Of a stretch of 64,000 bases of DNA, positions 42,420 to 51,343 are shown in pieces; position 1 is the first letter of the stretch, and every line of letters begins with the position of its first letter. This DNA is from DATBDM01 sp034664425 (GTDB lineage: Bacteria > Actinomycetota > Thermoleophilia > Solirubrobacterales > Solirubrobacteraceae). The stretch lies in NCBI GenBank assembly GCA_034664425.1, contig JAXDHR010000105.1:17094-81093 (forward strand). The letters run 5' to 3'. The notes beneath the pieces are model-generated. The model made no database searches. It saw only the letters and a list, made by a program, of their open reading frames with translations, and was not told the DNA's origin. The translations under genes and the position numbers were made by a program.

Positions 42420-42601
42420 CAGATCGGCCGCGGGTTGGGGTCCGGCGGCAGCGGTTCCGGTCCCGGCGTCGGGGAGGGCGGCGCCGGATCCGGCCCGGGG
42501 CCGGGGGGCGCCGGCGCGGGCGGCTGAGGGGTGGGAACCCCACCGGTGGACTCCATGCCAGCCCGGCTACCCGCCTCGGCGCGCGGGGAACCGGTGTCCA
42601 T
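42419..42601 (-). CDS. Possible small Pro-rich protein
   Basis: A 60-codon frame ends four bases inside the DUF1360 start (ATGA), which suggests translational coupling. The peptide is mostly proline, glycine and alanine (PAPAPPGPGPDPAPPSPTPG) after a short MDTGSPRAEAGSRAG. It has no fold. It could be real, since the stop/start overlap is the local norm, or a chance frame in GC-rich DNA. Confidence 0.35.
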   Translation of the reverse strand: MDTGSPRAEAGSRAGMESTGGVPTPQPPAPAPPGPGPDPAPPSPTPGPEPLPPDPNPRPI

Positions 42602-42608
42602 GAACGAC

Positions 42609-42636
42609 GACGGGGCGCCCGGCCGGGCGCCCCGTC
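42609..42636. terminator. Perfect 28-base palindrome, likely terminator
   Basis: Positions 42609-42620 (GACGGGGCGCCC) pair with 42625-42636 (GGGCGCCCCGTC) around GGCC. Such a hairpin stops transcription in either direction; it lies after the minus-strand gene at 42769 and before the small Pro-rich frame. The rest of 42602-42768 holds no gene. Confidence 0.5.
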
Positions 42637-42768
42637 ATGGGGAGGAGGGATGCAGCGCCGGCGACATCGGGGGATCCGACGGCGCGACATCCACGGCGTC
42701 CCCCAGCGGCCATGGCCACAAACACTCCAGATGAGAGCACGTCGCGATCGCGCGGGTGCCGTGCCGAG

Positions 42769-43119
42769 CTAGTCGCGGGCGCCGGCGTCGCGAAGCTGGC
42801 GGTCCTCGGGGCGGTCGGGGCGCGACGGGCCCTCGCCGCCCTCGGACGCCTCGCCGCCGGAGGGATCGACGCCGCGGGCCGCGCCCTCCGGGTCGTCGGC
42901 GGTCTCGCCCGAATCCGACTGCGAGCCCGCGTGCTCGGTGGTGTCGCCGAGCGGCGTCTCGTCCTGGCCGACGCCGGGAGGGCCGCCGCGCTCGGACTGA
43001 TCAGCGCTCGGGTCGGGGCTCGCGCTGCCGGCGCCCTTGCGCATCGAGTTCATCACCAGGAACGTCACGAAGCCCGCGACGATCAGCAGCACGACGATGG
43101 CCGCGATCACATAGCCCAT
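42769..43119 (-). CDS. Small single-pass membrane protein with acidic tail
   Basis: The 116-residue protein starts MGYVIAAIVVLLIVAGFVTF and thus has one N-terminal transmembrane helix (residues 3-24), a short basic stretch MRKG, and a disordered, acidic, Gly/Ser/Asp-rich tail. It resembles many unnamed actinobacterial small proteins. Nothing indicates function. Confidence 0.6.
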   Translation of the reverse strand: MGYVIAAIVVLLIVAGFVTFLVMNSMRKGAGSASPDPSADQSERGGPPGVGQDETPLGDTTEHAGSQSDSGETADDPEGAARGVDPSGGEASEGGEGPSRPDRPEDRQLRDAGARD

Positions 43120-43200
43120 GCGGTTCGGCTACCCCTGCCCCCGCGCGAGGAAACGAGGGTCGCGGTTTGCGGGCGATGCGGCGGCGGTAATCCATGCGCC

Positions 43201-43854
43201 ATGGCGCCCCCTGCGGCCATCATCGACGTCGACGGCACGCTCGTCGACACGAACTACCAGCACGCGCTGGCCTGGTTCCGTGCCTTCCACCAGCACGGGA
43301 TCACGCTACCGCTGTGGCAGATCCACCGCCATATCGGCATGGGCGGCGACCAGCTCGTGGCCAGCATGGTGGGTGAGGGGTTCGACGCCGAGCACGGCGA
43401 CGACGTCCGGGCCGCCGAGCGGGCGCTCTACCTGTCCTTGATGCCCGAGGTCCAGCCGCTGCACGGCGCGCGCGACCTGCTCGAGACGCTGCGCTCGCGC
43501 GGGCACGCGATCGTGCTCGCGTCCTCGGCGAAGCCCGACGAGCTCGAGCACTACCTGCAGCTGCTCGACGCGCATTCGCTTGCGGACGGGTGGACCGACT
43601 CCGGCGACGTCGAGCGCACCAAGCCGGAGCCCGATCTCGTGACCGCGGCAGTCGAGAAGGCCGGCGGCGGCGAGGCGGTGATGATCGGCGACTCGACCTG
43701 GGACTGCGAGGCGGCTGGGAACGCGGGCCTGAAGACGATCGGAGTCCTCACGGGCGGCTTCAGCGAGGCCGAGCTGCGTGACGCCGGCGCTGCGGTCGTC
43801 TTCCGGTCGCTGCCCGAGCTCGCCGCGGGCCTGGACGACACGCCGTTGAGCTGA
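43201..43854 (+). CDS. HAD-superfamily hydrolase
   Basis: The 217-residue phosphatase has motif I AAIIDVDGTLVDTNYQHALA, motif II IVLASSAKPDELEHYLQ, the lysine in ERTKPEPDLVTAAVEKAG and motif IV VMIGDSTWDCEAAGNAGLKT. It is the beta-phosphoglucomutase/phosphoglycolate phosphatase-like subfamily with a helical cap. The substrate is unknown. Start ATG 43201. A short hairpin follows its stop. Confidence 0.9.
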   Translation: MAPPAAIIDVDGTLVDTNYQHALAWFRAFHQHGITLPLWQIHRHIGMGGDQLVASMVGEGFDAEHGDDVRAAERALYLSLMPEVQPLHGARDLLETLRSRGHAIVLASSAKPDELEHYLQLLDAHSLADGWTDSGDVERTKPEPDLVTAAVEKAGGGEAVMIGDSTWDCEAAGNAGLKTIGVLTGGFSEAELRDAGAAVVFRSLPELAAGLDDTPLS

Positions 43855-43867
43855 GACACGCTGTCTC
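43853..43867 (+). terminator. Short hairpin after the HAD gene
   Basis: GAGACA (43853-43858) pairs with TGTCTC (43862-43867) around CGC, overlapping the stop codon of the HAD gene and lying 18 bases before the sigma gene start. It could be a weak terminator or part of the sigma gene leader. Confidence 0.3.
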
Positions 43868-43884
43868 GATACCCTCTCGGGTCG

Positions 43885-44685
43885 GTGAGTGCTCCACTCG
43901 ACCCGCACCCCCGGAGCGGGGAGGACGGCGGCAGCGGTCTCAGCCGAGCGGAGGAGGATCGCCGCCTGCTGATCCGCTACCACCGGCACGGCGACCAGGC
44001 CGCGCGCGAACAGCTGGTCTCGCGCCTGCTGCCGCTCGCGCGCCGGATGGCGCGCCGCTACCGGCGCTCCGACGAGCCGCTGGATGACCTCGTCCAGGTC
44101 GCGACGCTCGGTCTGATCAAGGCGATCGACCGCTTCGACCCCGCGCGCGAGACGGCGTTCTCCTCCTACGCGGTGCCGACGATGCTCGGCGAGCTCAAGC
44201 GCTACTTCCGCGACAACGGCTGGGCGGTCCATGTCCCGCGCGGGATGCAGGAGCGCGTCATGCGGGTCGACGCCTGCGTGCGCGAGCTGTCGCGCAAGCT
44301 CGGCCGCTCGCCGTCGGTGGCCGAGATCGGCGCGTCGCTCAAGCTCGGGCCCGAGCAGGTGCTCGAGGCGATGGAGGCGGCCACGGCCTACGACGCCGTC
44401 TCGCTCGAGTCCTACCGCTTCGGCGACGACGGCGACGGCGAGACCTACGCCGACTCGATCGGGGTCGAGGACGACCGCTACGAGCTCGTGGAGTACGGCG
44501 CGACGATCGAGCCGACGCTGCAGGCGCTCCCGCCGCGCGATCGCATCGTGCTCCATCTGCGCTTCGTCGAGGACCTGACGCAGGCCGAGATCGCCGAGCG
44601 AGTCGGTGTCTCGCAGATGCACGTCTCGCGGCTGATCCGCCGCGCCCTCGAGCGGCTGCGCACAGTCGCCGAGCACGCCGGCTGA
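43885..44685 (+). CDS. RNA polymerase sigma factor, SigB/SigF/SigG type
   Basis: This 266-residue sigma factor has region 2 (LVSRLLPLARRMARRYRRSD, DDLVQVATLGLIKAIDRFDP, AFSSYAVPTMLGELKRYFRD), region 3 (KLGRSPSVAEIGASLKLGPE) and region 4 (LPPRDRIVLHLRFVEDLTQA, IAERVGVSQMHVSRLIRRA). It is a paralogue of the factor at 36023. Both should answer to RsbW/STAS switching. GTG 43885 is the start. Its N terminus (DPHPRSGEDGGSGLSRAEED) is disordered. Promoter class and targets cannot be read here. Confidence 0.92.
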   Translation: MSAPLDPHPRSGEDGGSGLSRAEEDRRLLIRYHRHGDQAAREQLVSRLLPLARRMARRYRRSDEPLDDLVQVATLGLIKAIDRFDPARETAFSSYAVPTMLGELKRYFRDNGWAVHVPRGMQERVMRVDACVRELSRKLGRSPSVAEIGASLKLGPEQVLEAMEAATAYDAVSLESYRFGDDGDGETYADSIGVEDDRYELVEYGATIEPTLQALPPRDRIVLHLRFVEDLTQAEIAERVGVSQMHVSRLIRRALERLRTVAEHAG

Positions 44686-44835
44686 CCGCTTTCCGGCGTT
44701 CTACAACGCACCGGTATCCGGTCCGGATCGAGGCGCCGCAGAGCCCCATCCGCGATACCCCCGGGGGGTGAATCACTTACGCTCCAGAGCGAAATCATGG
44801 CCTTCAGGTCAGACGGCAGACCGCTGACTTTTCCG

Positions 44836-44849
44836 GAGAAGCGCTTCTC
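44836..44849 (+). promoter_or_regulatory. Palindrome upstream of the carbamoyltransferase gene
   Basis: GAGAAGCGCTTCTC is a perfect 14-base palindrome immediately before the GGAGAG ribosome site of the gene starting at 44865. It could be an operator or a small hairpin that affects translation of the glycan cluster. The rest of 44686-44864 shows nothing clear. Confidence 0.35.
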
Positions 44850-44864
44850 GGAGAGCCGCTTGTC

Positions 44865-46547
44865 ATGCCGACCGTCCTGGGCGTCAATGCCGTCTTCCAC
44901 GACCCCGCCGCGGCGCTCGTCGTGGACGGTGAGGTCGTCGCCGCCGCGGAGGAGGAGCGCTTCTCGCGGCGCAAGCACGGCAAGCCGCCGGTCGCCTTCT
45001 CGACCTGGGAGCTCCCTGAGCAGGCGATGGCGTTCTGCCTGCAGCGCGCCGGACTCGCCCCGGGCGACCTGGACGCCGTCGCGTACTCCTATGACCCCGA
45101 GCTCGCGCACCAGCCCGGCGCCGACCTGACCGCCGCCGAGTGGGAGGGCCTGCGCACGCTCTACGTGCGCCGTGCGCCGCTGTTCCTGCGCACCGCGCTC
45201 CCCGGCCTCGACCCCTCGGTGGTCCGCTGGGTCCCGCATCACGTCGCCCATGCCGCATCGGCGACGTTCCCGTCGGGCTTCGACCCGTGTGCCGTGCTCG
45301 TGCTCGACGGCCGCGGCGAGCGCGCCTCTCACCTGGCCGGAGCCTTCGCGGGCGGACGCCTCGACGTCCTCGCCGCGCAGGAGCTACCGCATTCGCTCGG
45401 CCTGCTCTACGAGGAGCTGACGGCGCACCTGGGCTTCCGCCGCTCCTCCGACGAGTACAAGGTCATGGCGATGGCGTCCTACGGGAGGCCCGCGCACCTC
45501 GGCGCCTTCCGCGAGCTCGTGCGCACCGACGGCGCCGGCGGCTTCTCCGTCGCGCCCGTCGACTTCGTGCGCTTCGCCCCGCCGCTGCGCGCGGAGGCGG
45601 AGTTCACCGCCGCGCACGCCGACCTCGCCGCGACCGTCCAGGCGCGCGTCGAGGAGGTGCTCGTCGAACTCGCCACCTGGCTGCACCGCGCGACCGGCCA
45701 TCGCGACCTCGTGCTGTCCGGCGGCGTCGCCCTCAACTGCGTGGCGAACTCGCGCATCTGGCGCGAGAGCCCGTTCGAGCGCGTCTGGGTCCAGCCCGCG
45801 TCCGGCGACTCGGGGACCGCGCTCGGCGCCGCGCTGCACGTCGCCCGCGAGCTCGGCGATCGACCGGGCGCGATGCCGAGCGCCGCGCTCGGCCGCGATT
45901 GGGACGACGACGTGCTGGAGGCGCGGCTGGCAACCGCGGGCGTCGCCTTCGAGCGTCCCGACGACGTCGCCGACGCCGTCGCCGAGGTGCTCGCCGACAA
46001 CGGCGTTGTCGCCTGGTTCCAGGGCCGCTCGGAGTTCGGTCCGCGCGCGCTCGGGCACCGCTCGCTGCTCGCCGACCCGCGCCGGCGCGAGAACCTCGAG
46101 GTCCTCAACGACATCAAGGGCCGCGAGCGGTTCCGGCCCGTCGCGCCGATGGTGCTCGCCGAGCGCGCCGGCGAGATCTTCGACGGCGGCCCGATCCCGT
46201 CGCCGTTCATGCTCTTCACCCACCGCGTGCGCGACGGCTGGGCGGAGCGCATCCCCGCGGCGGTCCACGTCGACGGCAGCGCCCGCATCCAGACCGTCGA
46301 CCGCGACCAGGAGCCGCTCGTCGCGCGCATGCTCGAGCGCTTCGAGGCGCGCACGGGCGTGCCCGTCGTCGTCAACACCAGCCTCAACACGGCCGGGCGC
46401 CCGATGGTCGACGATCCGCGCGATGCGCTCGAGTGCTTCGGGTCAGCGCCGGTCGACCTGCTGGCCATCGGGCCGTTCGTCGTGCGCCGCCATGCGAACG
46501 CGCCGGCCGGCGACGCCGCGCGCGATCGCGTGGGGGTCGCGGCGTGA
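44865..46547 (+). CDS. NodU/CmcH-type carbamoyltransferase
   Basis: The 560-residue enzyme has the two domains of the family. The N-terminal Kae1-like part (VLGVNAVFHDPAAALVVDGE, EEERFSRRKHGK, WVPHHVAHAASATFPSGFDP with metal ligands His125/His126/His129, LVLSGGVALNCVANSRIW) makes the carbamoyl-adenylate step. The C-terminal YrdC-like part (WFQGRSEFGPRALGHRSLLA, VVVNTSLNTAGRPMVDDPRD) transfers the carbamoyl group from carbamoyl phosphate. It likely decorates a sugar, as in nodulation factor or antibiotic synthesis. It is the first gene of a tightly overlapping cluster of glycosyltransferases. Confidence 0.92.
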   Translation: MPTVLGVNAVFHDPAAALVVDGEVVAAAEEERFSRRKHGKPPVAFSTWELPEQAMAFCLQRAGLAPGDLDAVAYSYDPELAHQPGADLTAAEWEGLRTLYVRRAPLFLRTALPGLDPSVVRWVPHHVAHAASATFPSGFDPCAVLVLDGRGERASHLAGAFAGGRLDVLAAQELPHSLGLLYEELTAHLGFRRSSDEYKVMAMASYGRPAHLGAFRELVRTDGAGGFSVAPVDFVRFAPPLRAEAEFTAAHADLAATVQARVEEVLVELATWLHRATGHRDLVLSGGVALNCVANSRIWRESPFERVWVQPASGDSGTALGAALHVARELGDRPGAMPSAALGRDWDDDVLEARLATAGVAFERPDDVADAVAEVLADNGVVAWFQGRSEFGPRALGHRSLLADPRRRENLEVLNDIKGRERFRPVAPMVLAERAGEIFDGGPIPSPFMLFTHRVRDGWAERIPAAVHVDGSARIQTVDRDQEPLVARMLERFEARTGVPVVVNTSLNTAGRPMVDDPRDALECFGSAPVDLLAIGPFVVRRHANAPAGDAARDRVGVAA

Positions 46548-48139
46548 ACGAGGCGCCGCGCTACGACGTCGTGATCCCCACGGCCGGCCGGGCCGCGCTC
46601 GGCGCGCTGCTCCCCGCGCTCGCGGCGGGCGACGGTCCGCTGCCCGAGCGGGTGCTGCTGGTCGACGATCGCCGCGACCGGCGCACCGCGCTGGCCGGCC
46701 CGCGGCACCTCGGCGCGCTCGCCGGTCGGGTCGCCGTGGTCCCGGGCCCGTCGCGCGGGCCGGCAGCCGCCCGCAACGCCGGCTGGCGCGCCGCGAGCGC
46801 CCCGTGGGTCGCCTTTCTCGACGACGACGTCGTGCCCGCGCCGGGCTGGCGCGCCGCACTGGCCGCCGACCTCGAGCGCGCCGGCACCGACGTCGCCGGC
46901 TCCGAGGGCCGGATCCGCGTCCCGCTGCCGCGCCACCGCCGGCCGACCGACTGGGAGCGCAACGTCGGCGGCCTCGAGCACGCGCGCTGGGCGACCGCCG
47001 ACCTGGCCTACCGGCGCGAGGCGCTCGCCGCCGTCGGCGGATTCGACGAGCGCTTCCCGCGGGCCTACCGCGAGGACGCCGACCTCGGCCTGCGGCTCAT
47101 CGCGGCCGGATGGCGGATCGTCGAGGGCGAGCGGCGCGTCCTGCATCCGGTCGGCGAGGCCGGTCCCTTGGTGTCGCTCGCCAAGCAGGCCGGCAACGCC
47201 GACGACGTCCTGATGCGTGCGCTGCACGGGCGGACCTGGCGCGAGCGCGCGGGCGTGCCGCATGGGCGCCGGCCGCGCCATCTCGCCACCGCCGCGGCGG
47301 GCATCGCCGCGGCCGGGCTGGCCGCGGCCGGGCGGCCCGGGGGCGCCGCCGGCCTGGGGGCCGCCTGGGCGGCGGGCACCGCCGAGCTGGCCTGGGCGCG
47401 GATCGCACCCGGCCCGCGCACGGGGCGCGAGGCCGCGACGATGATGCTGACGAGCGCCGCGCTCCCGTTCTGGGCGACCGGCTGGTGGCTGCGCGGACTC
47501 GCCAGGCTGCCGCGCGCACTGCGCGACGCCGACCGCGCGCCGCGTCCGCGCCCCCGCGCGATCCTCTTCGACCGCGACGGGACCATCGTCGTCGATGTGC
47601 CCTACAACGGCGATCCGAGCCGCGTGGAGCCGGTCGCCGGCGCGCCGGAGGCGCTGGCGCGGGTGCGCGCCGCCGGTCTGCGCACCGGCGTCGTCTCCAA
47701 CCAGAGCGGCGTGGCGCGGGGGCGGATCACGCAGGACCAGGTACGGGCGGTGATGGGTCGCCTGGAGGCCCTGCTGGGGCCCTTCGGGGCGATCGAGTGG
47801 TGCCCGCACGGCTCCGGCGACGGCTGTGAGTGCCGCAAGCCGGCGCCCGGCCTCGTCCTGCGCGCCGCGGCGCGGCTCGGCGTCGCGCCCGAGGACTGCG
47901 CGGTCGTCGGCGACATCGGCGCTGACGTCGAGGCGGCGCACGCCGCCGGGGCACGCGGCGTGCTCGTCCCCACGGCCCGCACCCTGCCCCAGGAGATCGC
48001 CGGCGCGCCCGAGGTCGCCCCGGATCTTCGCGCCGCGATCGAGTTGCTGCTCGACGGCCGGGTCCCGGGCGCGCCGTCCCCGGAGCCGCTCGCCGGCGTG
48101 CGCGTCGAGCTCGGGCGCACGCTGGAGGTCGCGGCATGA
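46544..48139 (+). CDS. Fused GT2 glycosyltransferase and GmhB-like phosphatase
   Basis: The 531-residue protein has a GT2 domain (about 1-230: YDVVIPTAGRAALGALLPAL, GPAAARNAGWRAA, the DDD motif at 93-95 in VAFLDDDVVPAPGW, YREDADLGLRLIAAGW), an Ala-rich hydrophobic linker (about 245-320) and a HAD-IIIA phosphatase domain (about 335-500: AILFDRDGTIVVDVPYNGDP with nucleophile Asp343, and the zinc loop CPHGSGDGCECRKPAPG). The second part is like D,D-heptose 1,7-bisphosphate phosphatase GmhB. This fusion joins sugar precursor dephosphorylation to transfer. It overlaps its neighbours by four bases each. The pathway partner genes gmhA and hldE are reduced to a scar at 51340. Confidence 0.88.
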   Translation: MNEAPRYDVVIPTAGRAALGALLPALAAGDGPLPERVLLVDDRRDRRTALAGPRHLGALAGRVAVVPGPSRGPAAARNAGWRAASAPWVAFLDDDVVPAPGWRAALAADLERAGTDVAGSEGRIRVPLPRHRRPTDWERNVGGLEHARWATADLAYRREALAAVGGFDERFPRAYREDADLGLRLIAAGWRIVEGERRVLHPVGEAGPLVSLAKQAGNADDVLMRALHGRTWRERAGVPHGRRPRHLATAAAGIAAAGLAAAGRPGGAAGLGAAWAAGTAELAWARIAPGPRTGREAATMMLTSAALPFWATGWWLRGLARLPRALRDADRAPRPRPRAILFDRDGTIVVDVPYNGDPSRVEPVAGAPEALARVRAAGLRTGVVSNQSGVARGRITQDQVRAVMGRLEALLGPFGAIEWCPHGSGDGCECRKPAPGLVLRAAARLGVAPEDCAVVGDIGADVEAAHAAGARGVLVPTARTLPQEIAGAPEVAPDLRAAIELLLDGRVPGAPSPEPLAGVRVELGRTLEVAA

Positions 48140-49155
48140 CCCACGTGCTCGCCGTGCGCCTGGACAACGACGGCGACGTGCTCCTCGCGGGACCGGCGAT
48201 CCGCGCGCTCGCAGCCGGGTCGACGCGCGTGACGCTGCTCTGCGGGCCCCGCGGCCGCCGTGCGGCCGCGCTGCTGCCCGGGGTCGACGACCGGATCGTG
48301 TGGCGTGCGCCGTGGATCGACCCCGAGCCCGATCGAGTCGATCCTGCGGACGTCGCGGCGCTGGTCGCCCGGATCGCCGCCCTCGAGGTCGACCGCGCCG
48401 TCGTCTTCGGCTCCTTCCACCAGAGCCCGCTGCCGACCGCGCTCATGCTGCGCCTCGCCGGCGTGCCGTGGATCGCCGCGACCTCCGTCGACTACCCGGG
48501 CGCACTGCTCGACCTGCGCCACCGGATCTCCGACGACGTGCACGAGGTCGAGCGCGCGCTCGACCTCGCCGCGGCCGCCGGCTTCGCATTGCCGCCTTCC
48601 GACGACGGAGCGCTGCGCGTCCGGCGCGACGACGCGGCGGCGCCGGCCGGACTGCCGGACGACTACGCCGTCGTCCATCCCGGCGCCTCGGTGCCCGCGC
48701 GGGCCTGGGCACCCGAGCGCAGCGCCGAGCTCGTCGCGGCTCTGGTCGCGGCAGGGCGGTGCGTCGTGGTCACCGGCGGCCCGAACGAGCGCGAGCTGAC
48801 CGCGCACGTTGCCGGGACGCACGCCGGCGTGCTCGACCTCGGCGGCGCCACCAGCCTGGCAGGGCTTGCCGAGGTGATCGCGGGAGCGCGCGCGATCGTC
48901 GTCGGCAACACCGGCCCGGCGCACCTCGCGGCCGCCGTCGGGACGCCGGTCGTATCGCTGTTCGCGCCGACCGTCCCGCCGGTGCGGTGGCGGCCGTGGC
49001 GAGTCGCGCACGAGCTTCACTTCGCCGACGTCCCGTGCGCCGGGTGCCGCGCGCGCGACTGCCCGGTCCCCGGGCATCCGTGCCTCGGAGGCGTCGCGGT
49101 CGAGGATGTCGTCGCCGCGGTCGAGCGGCTCGCGCCGGTCGAGGTCGGGGCATGA
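48136..49155 (+). CDS. GT9 (heptosyltransferase-like) glycosyltransferase
   Basis: The 339-residue protein fits glycosyltransferase family 9: VLAVRLDNDGDVLLAGPAIR at the N terminus, DRAVVFGSFHQSPLPTALML, YAVVHPGASVPARAWAPERS with VVVTGGPNERELT, and the nucleotide-sugar loop IVVGNTGPAHLAAAVGTPVV. A cysteine cluster CAGCRARDCPVPGHPC near the C terminus resembles that of heptosyltransferases. In Gram-negatives these add heptose from ADP-heptose to lipid A core; here the acceptor would be a surface glycan. Start ATG 48136 overlaps the previous stop. Confidence 0.88.
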   Translation: MTHVLAVRLDNDGDVLLAGPAIRALAAGSTRVTLLCGPRGRRAAALLPGVDDRIVWRAPWIDPEPDRVDPADVAALVARIAALEVDRAVVFGSFHQSPLPTALMLRLAGVPWIAATSVDYPGALLDLRHRISDDVHEVERALDLAAAAGFALPPSDDGALRVRRDDAAAPAGLPDDYAVVHPGASVPARAWAPERSAELVAALVAAGRCVVVTGGPNERELTAHVAGTHAGVLDLGGATSLAGLAEVIAGARAIVVGNTGPAHLAAAVGTPVVSLFAPTVPPVRWRPWRVAHELHFADVPCAGCRARDCPVPGHPCLGGVAVEDVVAAVERLAPVEVGA

Positions 49156-50120
49156 GGATCCTGCTCTGGCATGTCCACGGAGCGTGGACGACTGCGTTCG
49201 TGCACGGCCCGCACGAGTACGTGGTGCCGGTCCTGCGCGACCGCGGCGCCGACGGCGTCGGCATCGCCCGCACGTACGCCTGGCCCGACGGCGTGCGCGA
49301 GCTCGCGCCCGACGCGCTGCGCGAAGAGCCGTTCGACCTTGTCGTGCTGCAGCGCCCGCACGAGCTCGAGCACCTGTGCGAGGCCTGGACCGGCCGGCGC
49401 CCGGGCCGGGACGTCGCCGCGGTCTACGTCGAGCACAACGCCCCGCAGGGCCGGATCGCGGACATGCGCCATCCCGCCGCCGATCGCGACGATCTGCTGC
49501 TTGTCCACGTCACCCACTACAATGAGCACTTCTGGGACGCGGGCGCGACCGCGACCCGAGTCGTCGAGCACGGCATCGTCGACCCCGGCGCGCGCTATAC
49601 GGGCGAGCTCGAGCGCGCCGCGGTCGTCGTCAACGAGGCCCGACGGCGCGGCCGCGTCACCGGCACCGATCTGCTCGCCCGCTTCGCCGACGCGGCGCCG
49701 ATCGACCTCTTCGGCATCGACGCGACCGCGGCCCCGGCGCCGGTGCGCGGCATCGAGGACCTACCCCAGGATGCGCTGCACACGGAGATGGCCCGCCGGC
49801 GCGCCTACCTGCACCCGATCCGGTGGACCTCGCTCGGGCTCTCGCTGCTGGAGGCGATGCACCTCGGCATGCCGGTCGTGGCACTCGGGACGACCGAGGT
49901 CCACGAGGCGGTGCCCGCGGCAGCCGGTACGGTCTCGACGCGGATCGACGTGCTGGCCGACGCCCTGCGCTCGCTGATGGCCGATCCCGACGAGGCGGCC
50001 GAGCGCGGGCGCGCGGCGCGGGCCGCAGCGCTCGAACGCTACGGGCTCGAGCGCTTCCACGACGACTGGGACGACCTGCTGGCGCGGTGGGCCGGCACCG
50101 CGGCGGAGGCACTGCGATGA
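49152..50120 (+). CDS. Glycosyltransferase (GT-B type)
   Basis: The 322-residue protein begins MRILLWHVHGAWTTAFVHGP and has LVVLQRPHELEHLCEAW, YVEHNAPQGRIADMRHPA, LVHVTHYNEHFWDAGATATR and a donor region LHPIRWTSLGLSLLEAMHLG with MPVVALGTTEV. The last part is the GT4/GT1 nucleotide-sugar site (E-x7-E like). It is short for the family, with the central domain linker reduced. It overlaps both neighbours by four bases (ATGA). Donor and acceptor unknown. Confidence 0.82.
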   Translation: MRILLWHVHGAWTTAFVHGPHEYVVPVLRDRGADGVGIARTYAWPDGVRELAPDALREEPFDLVVLQRPHELEHLCEAWTGRRPGRDVAAVYVEHNAPQGRIADMRHPAADRDDLLLVHVTHYNEHFWDAGATATRVVEHGIVDPGARYTGELERAAVVVNEARRRGRVTGTDLLARFADAAPIDLFGIDATAAPAPVRGIEDLPQDALHTEMARRRAYLHPIRWTSLGLSLLEAMHLGMPVVALGTTEVHEAVPAAAGTVSTRIDVLADALRSLMADPDEAAERGRAARAAALERYGLERFHDDWDDLLARWAGTAAEALR

Positions 50121-51343
50121 GGATCGCGATGGTCTCCGAGCACGCGAGCCCGCTGGCGGCGCTCGGGGGTGTCGACGCCGGCGGCCAGAACGTGCACGTC
50201 GCCGCGCTGGCCGCCGCACTCGCCCGCCGCGGGGACGCGGTCGTCGTGCACACGCGCCGCGACGACCCGTCGCTGCCGCGCGAGGTGCCGCTCGGCTGGG
50301 GGGTGACCGTCGACCACATCGACGCCGGGCCGCCGACCGAGGTCCCCAAGGACGCGCTGCTACCGCACATGGGGGCGTTCGCCGCCGAGCTGCGCGAGCG
50401 CTGGGCCGCCGAGCGGCCCGACGTGGTCCACGCCCACTTCTGGATGTCCGGCCTCGCCGCGCTCGCTGCCGCACGCGACCTCGGCATCCCGGTCGTGCAG
50501 ACCTTCCACGCGCTCGGTACCGTCAAACGCCGCCACCAGGGCAGCCGCGATACGAGCCCACCCGAACGCATCGCGCTCGAGCGCCGGATCGCCGGCGAGG
50601 CCGACTCGATCGTCGCCACGTGCTCGGACGAGGTGTTCGAGCTGGCGCGCATGGGCGCCGAACGCCACAGCGTGAGCGTCGTCCCGTGCGGCGTGGACCT
50701 CGAGCGCTTCCGTCCGGACGGCCCGGCGGAGCCGTGCGACGGCGGCGTGCCGCGGATCGTCGCCGCCAGCCGGCTGGTCGAGCGCAAGGGCATCGCCGAC
50801 CTCGTGCGCGCGCTCGCGCTCGTTCCGGGCGCGGAGCTGCACGTCGCCGGCGGCCCCGACGCCGCGGCGCTCGGGGCCGACCCCGAGGCTCAGCGGCTGC
50901 GCGCCCTTGCCGCCGCGCTCGGCGTCGAGGACCGCCTCGTGCTGCGCGGTCGCGTCAGCCGTGAAGCGATGCCGGCGCTGCTGCGCTCGGCAGACGTCGT
51001 CGCCTGCGCGCCGTGGTACGAGCCGTTCGGGATCGTCCCGCTGGAGGCGATGGCCTGCGGCATCCCCGTCGTCGCGACGGCGGTCGGCGGTCAGATCGAC
51101 TCGGTGGTCGACGACGTCACCGGCCTGCACGTCCCTGCGCGCGACCCGCGGGCGCTCGGGGCCGCGCTGGCGGCCCTGCTCGGCGATCCGGCGCGGCGGG
51201 CGGCGCAGGGCCGCGCAGGCCGCCGCCGCGCCTGCCGGCGCTTCGGCTGGGACCGGATCGCCGTCGCCACGCGCGCCGCCTACGTCCCGCTGGCCGCGCC
51301 CGCCGGCCGTTTCTCGCGACCGCATCGCGGGGTCACGGCGTGA
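50117..51343 (+). CDS. GT4 family glycosyltransferase
   Basis: The 408-residue GT-B protein has the start IAMVSEHASPLAALGGVDAG with GQNVHVAALAAALARRG (as in MshA and sucrose-synthase type enzymes), DVVHAHFWMSGLAALAAARD, then FHALGTVKRRHQGSRDTSPP, VPCGVDLERFRPDGP, IVAASRLVERKGIADLVRAL and the donor site CAPWYEPFGIVPLEAMACGI. The architecture is complete. The stop is followed by the remnant described at 51340, whose GTG start overlaps it by four bases. Confidence 0.9.
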   Translation: MRIAMVSEHASPLAALGGVDAGGQNVHVAALAAALARRGDAVVVHTRRDDPSLPREVPLGWGVTVDHIDAGPPTEVPKDALLPHMGAFAAELRERWAAERPDVVHAHFWMSGLAALAAARDLGIPVVQTFHALGTVKRRHQGSRDTSPPERIALERRIAGEADSIVATCSDEVFELARMGAERHSVSVVPCGVDLERFRPDGPAEPCDGGVPRIVAASRLVERKGIADLVRALALVPGAELHVAGGPDAAALGADPEAQRLRALAAALGVEDRLVLRGRVSREAMPALLRSADVVACAPWYEPFGIVPLEAMACGIPVVATAVGGQIDSVVDDVTGLHVPARDPRALGAALAALLGDPARRAAQGRAGRRRACRRFGWDRIAVATRAAYVPLAAPAGRFSRPHRGVTA

